Shown here in pieces: positions 8,128 through 16,752 of a DNA stretch of 31,082 nucleotides. Made by a program: the position numbers and the translations under genes. The stretch is taken from NCBI GenBank assembly GCA_036272815.1, contig DATAYA010000084.1, positions 1-31,082 on the forward strand. The letters are read 5' to 3'. This DNA is from DATAYA01 sp036272815. Its GTDB lineage: Bacteria > Pseudomonadota > Alphaproteobacteria > Acetobacterales > Acetobacteraceae. The first letter of the stretch is position 1; every line of letters begins with the position of its first letter. The notes under the pieces are model-generated. The model saw only the letters and a program-made list of their open reading frames with translations, ran no database searches and had not been told where the DNA came from.

Positions 8128-10221
8128 ATGCCGCTGGCATTTATCATCATCGTTGTGTGCGGCGTGCTGGCCCTCGCCTATGGCGTCTTCACCGCCCGCG
8201 GGGTGCTGGCGGCGGATGCCGGCACGGCGCGGATGCAGGAGATCTCGGCCGCCGTGCAGGAGGGCGCGCGCGCCTACCTGAACCGGCAATACACGACCAT
8301 CGCCATCGTCGGCGTCGTCATCCTCATCATTCTCGGCATCCTGCTCGGCGTCCATGTCGCGATCGGCTTCCTGATCGGCGCGGTGCTGTCGGCGTCGACG
8401 GGATACGCCGGGATGAACGTCTCGGTGCGCGCCAACGTGCGCACGGCACAGGCCTCGCGCACCGGGTTGGCGGCGGGACTTGCGATCGCCTTCCGCTCCG
8501 GCGCGATCACCGGGATGCTGGTGGTCGGGCTCGGACTGCTCGGGGTCACGATCTACTACCTGATCCTGCGCGCGTGGTTTCCCCCGACCAACCTGCGGCC
8601 GATCCTGAACGCACTGGTCGGGCTCTCCTTCGGCGCTTCGCTGATCTCGATCTTCGCCCGGCTCGGCGGCGGCATCTTCACCAAGGGCGCGGACGTTGGC
8701 GCCGACCTCGTGGGCAAGGGCGAAGCCGGCATCCCCGAGGACGACCCCCGCAACCCGGCGGTGATCGCCGACAACGTGGGCGACAACGTGGGCGACTGCG
8801 CCGGCATGGCGGCCGACCTGTTCGAGACCTACGTGGTGACGATCGTCGCCACCATGCTGCTGGGCGCGGTGTTCTTCGCATCCCCGATCCGCGACTGGCT
8901 GATGATGCTGCCGCTCGGCATCGGCGCGGTGTGCATCATCGCTTCCATCGTCGGGACCTATTTCGTCAGGATCGGCTCGGACGGCGGCATCATGCGGGCG
9001 CTGTATCGCGGCCTGCTGGTCACCGGCGCGATCTCGATCGTTGGCATCTTCCTGATCGCGATCTCCTTCCTCGGCTTCGCGCCGATCACGATGACGACCG
9101 GGATGACGATCTCCTGGTGGAGCGTGTTCCTGTGCGGGCTGGTCGGCCTCGGCGTGACAGGGCTGATCGTGTGGATCACCGAATACTACACCTCGACCGA
9201 ATACCGCCCGGTGCGCAGCATCGCGCTGAGTTCGGTGACCGGGCACGGGACCAACGTGATCCAGGGCCTCGCCGTCTCGATGGAGGCGACGGCAGCGCCG
9301 GTGATCGTGATCTGCATCGGCATCATCCTCGCCTATGCGCTTGCGGGCCTGTTCGGGATCGCGGTCGCGGCGACGACGATGCTGGCGCTGGCGGGCATGA
9401 TCGTGGCACTCGATGCCTATGGGCCGGTGACCGACAACGCCGGCGGCATCGCCGAGATGGCTGATCTTCCACCCGACGTGCGGCGGACGACCGATGCGCT
9501 CGATGCGGTCGGCAATACGACGAAGGCGGTGACCAAGGGCTACGCGATCGGCTCCGCGGGACTCGCCTCGCTGGTGCTGTTCGCGGCTTATACCGAGGAT
9601 CTGGCGCACTACTTTCCGACCCTGCACGTGAACTTCGCCTTGCAGGACCCGTACGTGGTGGTCGGCCTCTTCGTCGGCGGACTGCTGCCATATCTGTTCG
9701 GCGCCCTGGGCATGACCGCGGTCGGGCGCGCCGCCGGCGCCGTGGTGCTGGAGGTGCGGCGGCAGTTCCGCGACATCCCCGGCATCATGGAGGGCACCGG
9801 CAAGCCGGAATACGGCCGGGCCGTCGACCTGCTGACGCGGGCGGCGATCCGCGAGATGATCGTCCCCTCGCTGCTGCCGGTGCTGGCGCCGGTGGTGCTG
9901 TGGGTCATCATCCGGATCATCGCGGGCCCGGCAGCGGCGTTCGCGGCCCTCGGAGCGATGCTGCTCGGCGTGATCGTGACCGGGCTGTTCGTCGCGATCT
10001 CGATGACCTCGGGCGGTGGCGCGTGGGACAACGCCAAGAAATACATCGAGGAAGGCAACCACGGCGGCAAGGGCTCGGAGGCGCACAAGGCGGCCGTGAC
10101 CGGCGATACCGTGGGCGACCCCTACAAGGACACGGCCGGCCCGGCGGTGAACCCGATGATCAAGATCACCAACATCGTGGCGCTGCTGCTGCTGGCGGTG
10201 CTGGCGGGGTGGATCGGGTAG
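8128..10221 (+). CDS. hppA: K+-independent H+-translocating membrane pyrophosphatase
   Basis: This 697-aa protein is a membrane pyrophosphatase that couples PPi hydrolysis to proton pumping across the inner membrane. It is almost entirely hydrophobic segments, consistent with the 16-helix fold. The PPi-binding signature GADVGADLVGKGE is near residues 187-199 (D189 in the motif), followed by the acidic block EDDPRNPAVIADNVGDNVGD that coordinates Mg2+. GNTTKAVTKG at 462-471 places Lys at 466 and Thr at 469, the pair known to distinguish K+-independent from K+-dependent enzymes (Ala and Gly/Ala there). The C-terminal GGAWDNAKKYIEEG and GDTVGDPYKDTAGPAVNPMIK are complete. It is monocistronic and close to polyphosphate genes, fitting reuse of phosphoanhydride energy. 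Confidence 0.97.
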   Translation: MPLAFIIIVVCGVLALAYGVFTARGVLAADAGTARMQEISAAVQEGARAYLNRQYTTIAIVGVVILIILGILLGVHVAIGFLIGAVLSASTGYAGMNVSVRANVRTAQASRTGLAAGLAIAFRSGAITGMLVVGLGLLGVTIYYLILRAWFPPTNLRPILNALVGLSFGASLISIFARLGGGIFTKGADVGADLVGKGEAGIPEDDPRNPAVIADNVGDNVGDCAGMAADLFETYVVTIVATMLLGAVFFASPIRDWLMMLPLGIGAVCIIASIVGTYFVRIGSDGGIMRALYRGLLVTGAISIVGIFLIAISFLGFAPITMTTGMTISWWSVFLCGLVGLGVTGLIVWITEYYTSTEYRPVRSIALSSVTGHGTNVIQGLAVSMEATAAPVIVICIGIILAYALAGLFGIAVAATTMLALAGMIVALDAYGPVTDNAGGIAEMADLPPDVRRTTDALDAVGNTTKAVTKGYAIGSAGLASLVLFAAYTEDLAHYFPTLHVNFALQDPYVVVGLFVGGLLPYLFGALGMTAVGRAAGAVVLEVRRQFRDIPGIMEGTGKPEYGRAVDLLTRAAIREMIVPSLLPVLAPVVLWVIIRIIAGPAAAFAALGAMLLGVIVTGLFVAISMTSGGGAWDNAKKYIEEGNHGGKGSEAHKAAVTGDTVGDPYKDTAGPAVNPMIKITNIVALLLLAVLAGWIG

Positions 10222-10318
10222 GGGTACGGAGCGGCCAAATTCGTGGTCGTGCCGAAACTTCCAAAATGCTAGAGTGCAGGTCAGGTGCAGCCGGGGACGG
10301 CGATGACCGTCAAGGTTC

Positions 10319-10336
10319 GCTGCCCCGCAAGGCAGC
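10319..10336 (+). promoter_or_regulatory. Hairpin in the leader of the GYD gene
   Basis: GCTGCC (10319-10324), loop CCGCAA, then GGCAGC (10331-10336) forms a 6-bp perfect stem 38 bp before the GYD start. It could be the tail of hppA transcription or an mRNA leader structure. No T-tract follows, so an intrinsic terminator is not supported. Confidence 0.3.
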
Positions 10337-10374
10337 GCCCCTGTGCATGCATTCACCCAAGGGGAGGAACGCAA

Positions 10375-10695
10375 ATGCCGAAGTTCCTGATCAAGGGAAC
10401 CTACACGTCCGAGGGAATGAAGGGTCTGCAAAAGGACAACGCATCAGGCCGCGAGACGTCCGTCGAGGCCGCCTGCAAGGCGCTCGGCGGCAAGCTCGAC
10501 GCCATGTACTACGCGCTCGGGGATGATGACGCGTTCGTCGTGGTCGATCTGCCCAGCCACCTGCACATGGCCTCGCTCTGCGTCGCGGTCGGGTCATCCG
10601 GGATGGTCAGCACCCGCACCGTGCCACTGATGACCGTCGCGGAGATGGACAAGGCCCTCAGCGAGAGCGTGAGCTACAGACCGCCCGGCGGCTAG
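10375..10695 (+). CDS. GYD domain-containing small protein
   Basis: This 106-aa soluble protein resembles the GYD family (a small ferredoxin-like alpha/beta domain of unknown role). It opens MPKFLIKGTYTSEGMKGLQKD, has ALGGKLDAMYYALGDDDAFVVVDLP where the family usually reads FGDYDxVVIxDLP, and ends with PLMTVAEMDKAL. The naming Gly-Tyr-Asp triad appears as Gly-Asp-Asp here. The ATG is preceded by a strong GGGGAGGA (10361-10368). It is convergent with purM, with 18 bp between stops, and has no obvious operon partner. Known members lack a defined biochemical activity, so none is assigned. Confidence 0.85.
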   Translation: MPKFLIKGTYTSEGMKGLQKDNASGRETSVEAACKALGGKLDAMYYALGDDDAFVVVDLPSHLHMASLCVAVGSSGMVSTRTVPLMTVAEMDKALSESVSYRPPGG

Positions 10696-10713
10696 CCTGC
10701 GCCATCCGCCTGG

Positions 10714-11787
10714 CTACAGACGCCCGACCTCCGGCTCGAACCGCACCTTGGCCGGCCCCGGCCGGGCGTCGATCCGGCCGATTACCACCGGATGCTCGCC
10801 CTGGTCAGTGAGCAGCGCCGAGGCAGCCGCGGCATCGCCCACCACCAGCACCATGCCGATCCCGCAATTGAACACGCGCAGCATCTCGTCCGCGGCGACG
10901 CCGCCGGTCCGGGCGAGCCAGCCGAACACCGCCGGCGGCGTCCAGGCGGCGGGGTCGAGCACCGCCTCGGTATCGGGCGGCAGCACACGCGGCAGATTGC
11001 CTTGCAGGCCGCCGCCGGTGATGTGGGCCGCCGCGTGCAGCAGCCCGGCGCGGTGCGACGCCAGCAACGGCGCGACATAGAGGCGGGTCGGCGCCAGCAG
11101 CGCCTCGGCCAGCGTCGTGCCCGCCGCCCAGGGGGCGGGCGCGTCCCAGGCGAGGCCGCTTGCCGTCACGATCCGCCGCACGAGAGAGAAACCGTTGGAA
11201 TGTACGCCCGAGGAGGGCAGGCCGAGCACCACGTCCCCCGCCGCCACCGCTCGCGGCAGCAGCGTGCCGCGCTCGGCGGCGCCGACCGCGAAGCCGGCCA
11301 GATCGTAATGCCCCGGCCCGTACAGGCCCGGCATTTCGGCCGTCTCGCCGCCGACGAGGGCGCAGCCGGATGCGGCGCAGCCCTCGGCGATGCCGGCCAC
11401 GATCTCGCGCGCGTGGTTGGCCGAGAGCGCGCCGGTGGCGAAATAGTCGAGAAAGAAAAGCGGCTCGGCGCCCTGCACCACGAGGTCGTTGACGCACATC
11501 GCGACCAGGTCGATGCCGACCGTCGCGTGCTGTCCGGCCTCGATCGCGACCAGCAGCTTGGTGCCGACGCCGTCGGTGGTGGAGACCAGCACCGGATCGG
11601 CGAAGCCTGCGGCGCGCAGATCGAACAGCGCGCCGAAGCCGCCGATGCCGCCGATCACGCCGGGCCGGTGCGTCGCCTGCGCCAGCGGCCGGATCGCCTC
11701 GACCAGCGCCTCGCCGGCGCCGATGTCGACGCCGGCGAGGCGGTAGGTGAGGTGGCTCGCACCGGAACTTTGCTTGCTTGTGCTCAT
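10714..11787 (-). CDS. purM: Phosphoribosylformylglycinamidine cyclo-ligase (AIR synthetase)
   Basis: This 357-aa enzyme of de novo purine synthesis converts FGAM to AIR using ATP. Family landmarks are DIGAGEALVEAI near the N-terminus, STTDGVGTKLLVA (ATP/substrate loop), MCVNDLVVQGAEPLFFLDYFATG, GGETAEMPGLY, LPSSGVHSNGFSLVRRI and HITGGGLQGNLPRVLP. The start ATG at 11787 gives MSTSKQSSGASHLTYRLAGVDI; longer in-frame extensions into the divergent 211-bp region look non-coding. purN, its common downstream partner, is not next to it: the following gene is the convergent GYD gene. The upstream divergent gap (11788-11998) presumably holds promoters for both sides, but no clear hexamers were recognised. 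Confidence 0.96.
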   Translation of the reverse strand: MSTSKQSSGASHLTYRLAGVDIGAGEALVEAIRPLAQATHRPGVIGGIGGFGALFDLRAAGFADPVLVSTTDGVGTKLLVAIEAGQHATVGIDLVAMCVNDLVVQGAEPLFFLDYFATGALSANHAREIVAGIAEGCAASGCALVGGETAEMPGLYGPGHYDLAGFAVGAAERGTLLPRAVAAGDVVLGLPSSGVHSNGFSLVRRIVTASGLAWDAPAPWAAGTTLAEALLAPTRLYVAPLLASHRAGLLHAAAHITGGGLQGNLPRVLPPDTEAVLDPAAWTPPAVFGWLARTGGVAADEMLRVFNCGIGMVLVVGDAAAASALLTDQGEHPVVIGRIDARPGPAKVRFEPEVGRL

Positions 11788-11998
11788 GCGGACACCCGAT
11801 AACCTGCTTCGCTGGGCTGGGGGGCCGAAATCGTGGTCGGCAAGGTGCCGGGTGCCGGGGATGCGGATCGCACGGACGGACACAAACACAGCGTCGCACC
11901 TGGAGCAATCCGCGCCGGGAAGGCCATCGGTGCCGGGAGAGCCATCGGCGCGGCTGATGCCTGACGACGCGCGCGTCTCGCGCCCGGTAGGAGCGTCG

Positions 11999-12544
11999 AT
12001 GCTGCTGACGCTGCCGAACGCGGTCACCTTTGCCCGGCTGTGCGCGGTGCCGGCGACGATGTGGCTGATCCTGCGGCACGACCTGCACGCGGCGTTTGCG
12101 GTGTTCGTCGCGGCCGGGCTGTCGGACGCGGTGGATGGCTGGCTTGCGCGCCGGCGCGGCGGCGGCAACGCGGTGGGCGCGGTGCTCGACCCGGTCGCCG
12201 ACAAGGCGCTGTTGGTGAGCCTCTATGTCACGCTGGCCGCGATCGGGGTGCTACCGGACGCCCTGGCGATCCTGGTGGTGTTCCGCGACGCGGTGATCGT
12301 GGGCGGGGTGCTGGTGCTGGCGGTGCTCGGCCACGCGGTGCGCATCCGGCCGTTCCTGGTCTCGAAGGTGAACACGGCGGTGCAGATCGTGCTGGTGGCG
12401 GTCGCCTTGCTGCTGGACGGCTTCGGCCTGCATGCGCCGATGCTGATGACGGCCCTCGTCTGGACGGTGGCCGCGACCACATTGGCATCAGGTGCGGCCT
12501 ATGTCTGGTGGGCGGCACGGCGGCCGGTGCCGGAGGCGGGATGA
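11999..12544 (+). CDS. CDP-alcohol phosphatidyltransferase family protein
   Basis: This 181-aa integral membrane enzyme transfers a phosphatidyl group from CDP-diacylglycerol to an alcohol. The full catalytic signature D-x2-D-G-x2-A-R-x8-G-x3-D-x3-D is present: D43, D46, G47, A50, R51, G60, D64 and D68; the aspartates bind the metal pair. The opening MLLTLPNAVTFARLCAVP is typical of PgsA-like members, and about six hydrophobic segments follow. ATG 11999 was chosen because AGGAG lies six bases upstream and the family begins at this point; a longer in-frame form from 11747 would overlap purM. The acceptor (glycerol-3-phosphate or other) is not certain. It heads the plus-strand cluster with the PerM-like permease and hda. 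Confidence 0.92.
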   Translation: MLLTLPNAVTFARLCAVPATMWLILRHDLHAAFAVFVAAGLSDAVDGWLARRRGGGNAVGAVLDPVADKALLVSLYVTLAAIGVLPDALAILVVFRDAVIVGGVLVLAVLGHAVRIRPFLVSKVNTAVQIVLVAVALLLDGFGLHAPMLMTALVWTVAATTLASGAAYVWWAARRPVPEAG

Positions 12545-12610
12545 GGATGAGGATGCGACAGCAAGCCGGGGCCGAGGGACAGGACAGCGCGAATTGAGCC
12601 CCGCGCCGCC

Positions 12611-13777
12611 ATGAGCACGACCCTCCCCCCGCCGGCGCCGCCGCTCGCGCGCGCCGATCCGCCGGAGACGCCGGCCGTGACCGCCGCGCCGGCGTCGCGC
12701 CCGCGCGCGACGCGCAACCAGCGGATCGCACTGCTGCTGGCGCTGGTGGCGCTCGTCTGGATCGCGCTGCAGCTCTTCGCCTCGATCCTGCTCCCGTTCG
12801 TGGCTGCGGCCGGTATCGCCTATTTCCTCGACCCGCCTTGCACCCGCCTGACGCGCGCCGGGATGCCGCGAGGGCTGGCGGCGCTGCTGATGATCCTGGC
12901 GCTGATCGGCGCGATCCTGCTGTTTGCGTTGCTGCTCTATCCGCTGCTGGTGCAGCAGCTCGGCATCCTGATCGGCCGCGTGCCCGATTATGTCGGCGCG
13001 GTCCGCCACTGGGCCGAGGGCGTCATCACCACGTTGCAGCAACGCCTCGGCCCGGAATACGTGGACCAGCGGCTGCGGGATCTCGTGGGCAGCCAGGCCG
13101 GTGCGATGCTCGGTTTCATCGCCAGTGCGCTCTCGCGCATCGTGGGCGGCGGCTTCGCGCTGTTCAGCGTGATCTCGCTCGTGGTGGTGACGCCGATCGT
13201 CGCCTTCTACCTGCTGCGCGACTGGCCGCGGATCGTGGCCCGCATCGACGGCTGGCTGCCGCGCCGCAACGCGACGGTGATCCGCGAGCAGGCGCGCGAG
13301 GTGGACCGCATCCTCTCCGCCTGGCTGCGGGGGCAATTGCTGTGCTGCCTGGTGCTCGCCGTGTTCTATGCGGTCGCTTTGTCGCTGGCGGGACTCGACC
13401 TCGGCCTGATCGTCGGCATCTCGGCCGGCCTGCTCTCCTTCATCCCCTATGTCGGCACGATCACCGGCGGCGTCAGCTCGATCGGGCTGGCGCTCGCGCA
13501 ATTCCCGAACTGGCACGGCGTCGCGCTGGTGATCGGCGTGTTCATTCTCGGGCAATTGCTCGAGGGCTACGTGATCTATCCGCGGTTCCTCGGCGACCGT
13601 GTGGAATTGCACGCGGTCTGGGTGATCTTCGCGCTGTTCGCCGGCGGTGCGGCGTTCGGCTTCCTGGGCGTGCTGCTCGCGGTGCCGGTCTCGGCCACGA
13701 TCGGCGTGCTGGCGCGCTACTGGCTGCGGCGCTACCTGCGAAGTCCGCTGTATCTCGACCCGCCGTCGACGGTATGA
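12611..13777 (+). CDS. AI-2E family (PerM-like) transporter
   Basis: This 388-aa polytopic membrane protein has a Pro/Ala-rich cytoplasmic N-terminus (about residues 1-35), a first hydrophobic pair (IALLLALVALVWIALQLFA and the segment ending AAGIAYFLDPP), and a long amphipathic middle with VQQLGILIGRVPDYV. It then has GQLLCCLVLAVFYAVAL and GISAGLLSFIPYVGTITGG. The end is EGYVIYPRFLGDRVELHAVWVI, where family members read LEGxxLxPxxxGxxxxLHP. Such permeases include the AI-2 exporter TqsA and Na+/H+ antiporter-like members; the substrate here is unknown. It starts 66 bp after the phosphatidyltransferase and overlaps hda by 4 bp (ATGA), a conserved coupling in alphaproteobacteria. Confidence 0.92.
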   Translation: MSTTLPPPAPPLARADPPETPAVTAAPASRPRATRNQRIALLLALVALVWIALQLFASILLPFVAAAGIAYFLDPPCTRLTRAGMPRGLAALLMILALIGAILLFALLLYPLLVQQLGILIGRVPDYVGAVRHWAEGVITTLQQRLGPEYVDQRLRDLVGSQAGAMLGFIASALSRIVGGGFALFSVISLVVVTPIVAFYLLRDWPRIVARIDGWLPRRNATVIREQAREVDRILSAWLRGQLLCCLVLAVFYAVALSLAGLDLGLIVGISAGLLSFIPYVGTITGGVSSIGLALAQFPNWHGVALVIGVFILGQLLEGYVIYPRFLGDRVELHAVWVIFALFAGGAAFGFLGVLLAVPVSATIGVLARYWLRRYLRSPLYLDPPSTV

Positions 13778-14457
13778 GCGGCCGGCAGCTCGGACTGCCG
13801 CTCGGCACACCCGCGCATTTCGCCGCCGCCGACTTCCTGCCGGCCGATTGCAACGCGGCGGCGCTGGCTTGGCTCGACTGCGGCGAGGTGTGGCCGGAGG
13901 GACGGCTGGCGCTCTGGGGCGATGCGGGGGTGGGAAAGAGCCACGCGCTGCATCGCTGGGCGGAGCGGGCGGGCGCGGCGGTGCTATCCGGGCCGGCGCT
14001 GCGCGGCATCCCGGCGCTGCCGGATCGGGCGGCCGCGATCGACGATGCGGACTTCGCGACCGATCCGGCGGCGCTGCTGCACCTGATGAACACGCTGCGC
14101 GAGGCGCGGCGGCCGCTGCTGCTGGCCGGGCGGGCGGCACCCGCGCATTGGCCGATGTCGCTGCCCGACCTCGGGAGCCGGCTGCGGGCGACGACCGCGG
14201 TGCGGCTGGAGACGGCGGATGACGGGCTGCTGCGCGCCCTGCTCGCGCGGCTGTTCCACCAGCGCCAGCTCGCCGTGCCGGAGCCGGTGCAGGCCTATCT
14301 GCTGGCGCGGCTGCCGCGCGACTGCGGCACCTTGCGCGAGGCGGCGGCGCGGCTCGACCATGCCTCGCTGGCGGCGGGACGCGCGATCGACCGGACCCTG
14401 GCGGCGATGATCGCGGGCGAGATCGAGATTGAGCGGGAGGCGGCCGTTGCGGGGTGA
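13774..14457 (+). CDS. hda: DnaA-related replication regulator HdaA
   Basis: This 227-aa protein is a single DnaA-like AAA+ module without the DNA-binding domain IV. It starts with the sliding-clamp binding hexamer QLGLPL at residues 5-10, the motif by which Hda docks on DnaN to promote hydrolysis of DnaA-ATP (regulatory inactivation of DnaA). Walker A is GDAGVGKS at 49-56 and Walker B-like AAIDDAD at 87-93. SRLRA (about 135-139) is the probable arginine-finger box, and a sensor 2-like RDCGTLREAAARL is near 182. The start overlaps the upstream permease stop by 4 bp. The Walker B acidic pair is intact, so ATP/ADP binding is expected. Confidence 0.93.
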   Translation: MSGRQLGLPLGTPAHFAAADFLPADCNAAALAWLDCGEVWPEGRLALWGDAGVGKSHALHRWAERAGAAVLSGPALRGIPALPDRAAAIDDADFATDPAALLHLMNTLREARRPLLLAGRAAPAHWPMSLPDLGSRLRATTAVRLETADDGLLRALLARLFHQRQLAVPEPVQAYLLARLPRDCGTLREAAARLDHASLAAGRAIDRTLAAMIAGEIEIEREAAVAG

Positions 14458-14545
14458 CTGGCTTGAGCCGCGCGGCGGACGGACCCGGCGGCGGCTGACT
14501 GCTTCGGCAGGTGCAGGTCGGATGGGTCTCGCCTAGAGTGACGCC

Positions 14546-16747
14546 ATGAACCGGATCGCATCCAGACGCGCACCTGTCGCCGTGGCCGAGCGGGCGCCGC
14601 TCATCCAAGAGATCGCCCCTGACAGCCCGGAACGCTTCATCAATCGCGAGCTGTCCTGGCTCGACTTCAACCACCGGGTCCTGGAAGAAGCCGAGAGCCG
14701 GCGCCATCCGCTGCTCGAGCGGCTGCGCTTCGTCTCGATCAGCGCGTCGAACCTCGACGAGTTTTTTTCCGTCCGTGTCGCCGGCCTGATCGGGCAGGCG
14801 CGGGCGGGCGTCGCCACCCGCAGCCAGGACGGCCGCACCGCCGCGCAGCAGCTCGCCGAGGTGCGGGTGCGGGCGCGCGCGCTGATCGACGACCAGCAGC
14901 GCATCTGGCGCGAGGTCGCGGCCGAATTGTGCCGCGCCGGCATCGAGGTGTGCGACGCCGCGATCCTGCGCGACGCCGACCGGCGCTGGGCCGAGACCTA
15001 CTTCATGGAGCGGGTGTTCCCGATCCTGACGCCGCTCGCGATCGATCCGGCGCACCCGTTCCCGTTCATCCCGAACATGGGCCTGGTGATGGCGCTGCAG
15101 CTCGTCCGCGAGGAGGACCAGCAGGGGATGCGCGCCCTGCTGCCGCTCTCCGCCCAGGTGGACCGCTTCATCCGCCTCCCCGGCGCCCCCGGCGAGCCGA
15201 TCCGCTTCGTGATGCTGGAGGCGCTGGTCGCACTCTTCCTGCACCATCTGTTCCCCGGATTCCGCGTGCTCGGCCACGGCATGTTCCGTCTGATCCGCGA
15301 TACCGACGTCGAGTTCGAGGAGGAGGCGGAGGACCTCGTGCGCTCCTACGAGAGCGCGCTGAAGCGGCGTCGCCGGGGGGTCGCGATCCATCTCTCGGTC
15401 GAGGCCGCGATGCCGGAGCGGCTGCGCGATGCGGTCGCCGACGCGCTCGACGTGCCGGAGGAGGAGGTGTTCCGGCTCGACGGCATCCTTGGCGTCGCCG
15501 ACCTGCGGCAGCTCATCGTCGATGACCGGCCGGACCTGCTGTTCTCGCCCTACACGCCGCGCTTTCCCGAACGCATCCGCGATTTCGGCGGCGACTGCTT
15601 CGCCGCGATCCGGGCCAAGGACATCATCGTCCACCACCCGTTCGAGAGCTTCGACGTCGTCGTGCAGTTCCTGCGCCAGGCGGCCGCCGATCCGGCGGTG
15701 GTCGCGGTCAAGCAGACGCTCTATCGCACCAGCCGCGACAGCCCGATCGTTAAAGCGCTGATCGAGGCGGCCGAGGCGGGCAAGTCGGTGACCGCGATGA
15801 TCGAGCTGAAGGCGCGGTTCGACGAAGAAGCAAATATCCGCATCGCCCGCAGCATGGAGGCGGCGGGCGTGCAGGTGGTGTACGGGTTCACCGCCCTGAA
15901 GACGCACGCCAAGATCACGCTGGTGGTGCGGCGCGAGGGCAGTGCGATGCGCAGCTACGCGCATTTCGGCACCGGCAACTATCACCCGATCACGGCGCGC
16001 ATCTACACCGACCTCAGCTTCTTCACCTGCGACGGCGACCTCACGCGCGATGCGGCGCGGCTGTTCAACTACATGACCGGCTATGCGCGGCCGGAGCGGA
16101 TGGACGCGCTCGCCTTCAGCCCGCTGACCATGCGGCCGGTGCTGTCGGAGCTGATCGACAACGAGATCGACGCGGTGCGTGCAGGGCATCCGGGCGGCAT
16201 CTGGCTCAAGCTCAACAGCCTGGTGGACGCGCGGCTGATCGACCGGCTGTATCTCGCGAGCCAGGCGGGGGTGAAGGTGATGGCGGTCGTGCGCGGCATC
16301 TGCTGCCTGCGGCCGGGGGTGCCGGGCCTCTCCGACAACATCCGCGTGAAGTCGATCGTCGGCCGCTTCCTCGAGCACGCGCGCATCTGCGTCTTCGGCA
16401 ACGGCCACGCGCTGCCCAGCCGCCGCGCGCGGGTCTACATCAGCAGTGCGGACTGGATGGCGCGCAACATGGACTGGCGGGTCGAGACCCTGGTGCCGAT
16501 CCACAACCCGACGGTCCATGCGCAGGTGCTCGACCAGATCATGGTCACCAACCTGCAGGACAGCTTGCAGAGCTGGGAATTGCACCGCGACGGCACCTGG
16601 CAGCGCGTCGCGGCCGGGCGCAAGCCGGTCTCGGCGCACGAATACTTCATGACCAACCCCTCGCTGTCCGGCCGCGGCTCCGCGTTACACGGGCCGGTGG
16701 TGCCGGCGCCGTTGCCGAAGCGGCAGGACCGCCTCTCGCAGGACTGA
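14546..16747 (+). CDS. ppk1: Polyphosphate kinase 1
   Basis: This 733-aa enzyme reversibly makes polyphosphate from ATP. The N domain begins ERFINRELSWLDFNHRVLEEA and SNLDEFFSVRVAGL, as in all PPK1 proteins. The catalytic histidine that becomes phosphorylated is H454 in KTHAKITLVVRREG. The following HFGTGNYHP, and the C-terminal PLD-like RARVYISSADWMARNMDWRVE, complete the two phospholipase D-like C domains. Length is normal (about 690-740 aa). The ATG is 88 bp after hda; that gap holds no gene. It is followed five bases later by ppx, so synthesis and degradation of polyphosphate are probably co-transcribed. Confidence 0.97.
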   Translation: MNRIASRRAPVAVAERAPLIQEIAPDSPERFINRELSWLDFNHRVLEEAESRRHPLLERLRFVSISASNLDEFFSVRVAGLIGQARAGVATRSQDGRTAAQQLAEVRVRARALIDDQQRIWREVAAELCRAGIEVCDAAILRDADRRWAETYFMERVFPILTPLAIDPAHPFPFIPNMGLVMALQLVREEDQQGMRALLPLSAQVDRFIRLPGAPGEPIRFVMLEALVALFLHHLFPGFRVLGHGMFRLIRDTDVEFEEEAEDLVRSYESALKRRRRGVAIHLSVEAAMPERLRDAVADALDVPEEEVFRLDGILGVADLRQLIVDDRPDLLFSPYTPRFPERIRDFGGDCFAAIRAKDIIVHHPFESFDVVVQFLRQAAADPAVVAVKQTLYRTSRDSPIVKALIEAAEAGKSVTAMIELKARFDEEANIRIARSMEAAGVQVVYGFTALKTHAKITLVVRREGSAMRSYAHFGTGNYHPITARIYTDLSFFTCDGDLTRDAARLFNYMTGYARPERMDALAFSPLTMRPVLSELIDNEIDAVRAGHPGGIWLKLNSLVDARLIDRLYLASQAGVKVMAVVRGICCLRPGVPGLSDNIRVKSIVGRFLEHARICVFGNGHALPSRRARVYISSADWMARNMDWRVETLVPIHNPTVHAQVLDQIMVTNLQDSLQSWELHRDGTWQRVAAGRKPVSAHEYFMTNPSLSGRGSALHGPVVPAPLPKRQDRLSQD

Positions 16748-16752
16748 TCCGC

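Noticed and set aside
10222..10374. Intrinsic terminator of hppA
   Set aside because: A hairpin exists at 10319-10336, but there is no T-tract and it lies nearly 100 bp from the stop; it is better left as a leader structure of the GYD gene.
7675..10431. Minus-strand open frame of 918 codons over hppA
   Set aside because: It is a shadow of hppA, with His/Arg/Asp/Gln-rich composition and no family motif; it also crosses the tRNA.
12488..16639. Minus-strand open frame of 1383 codons over the PerM, hda and ppk1 genes
   Set aside because: Antisense artefact of high GC; the plus-strand genes have complete catalytic motifs.
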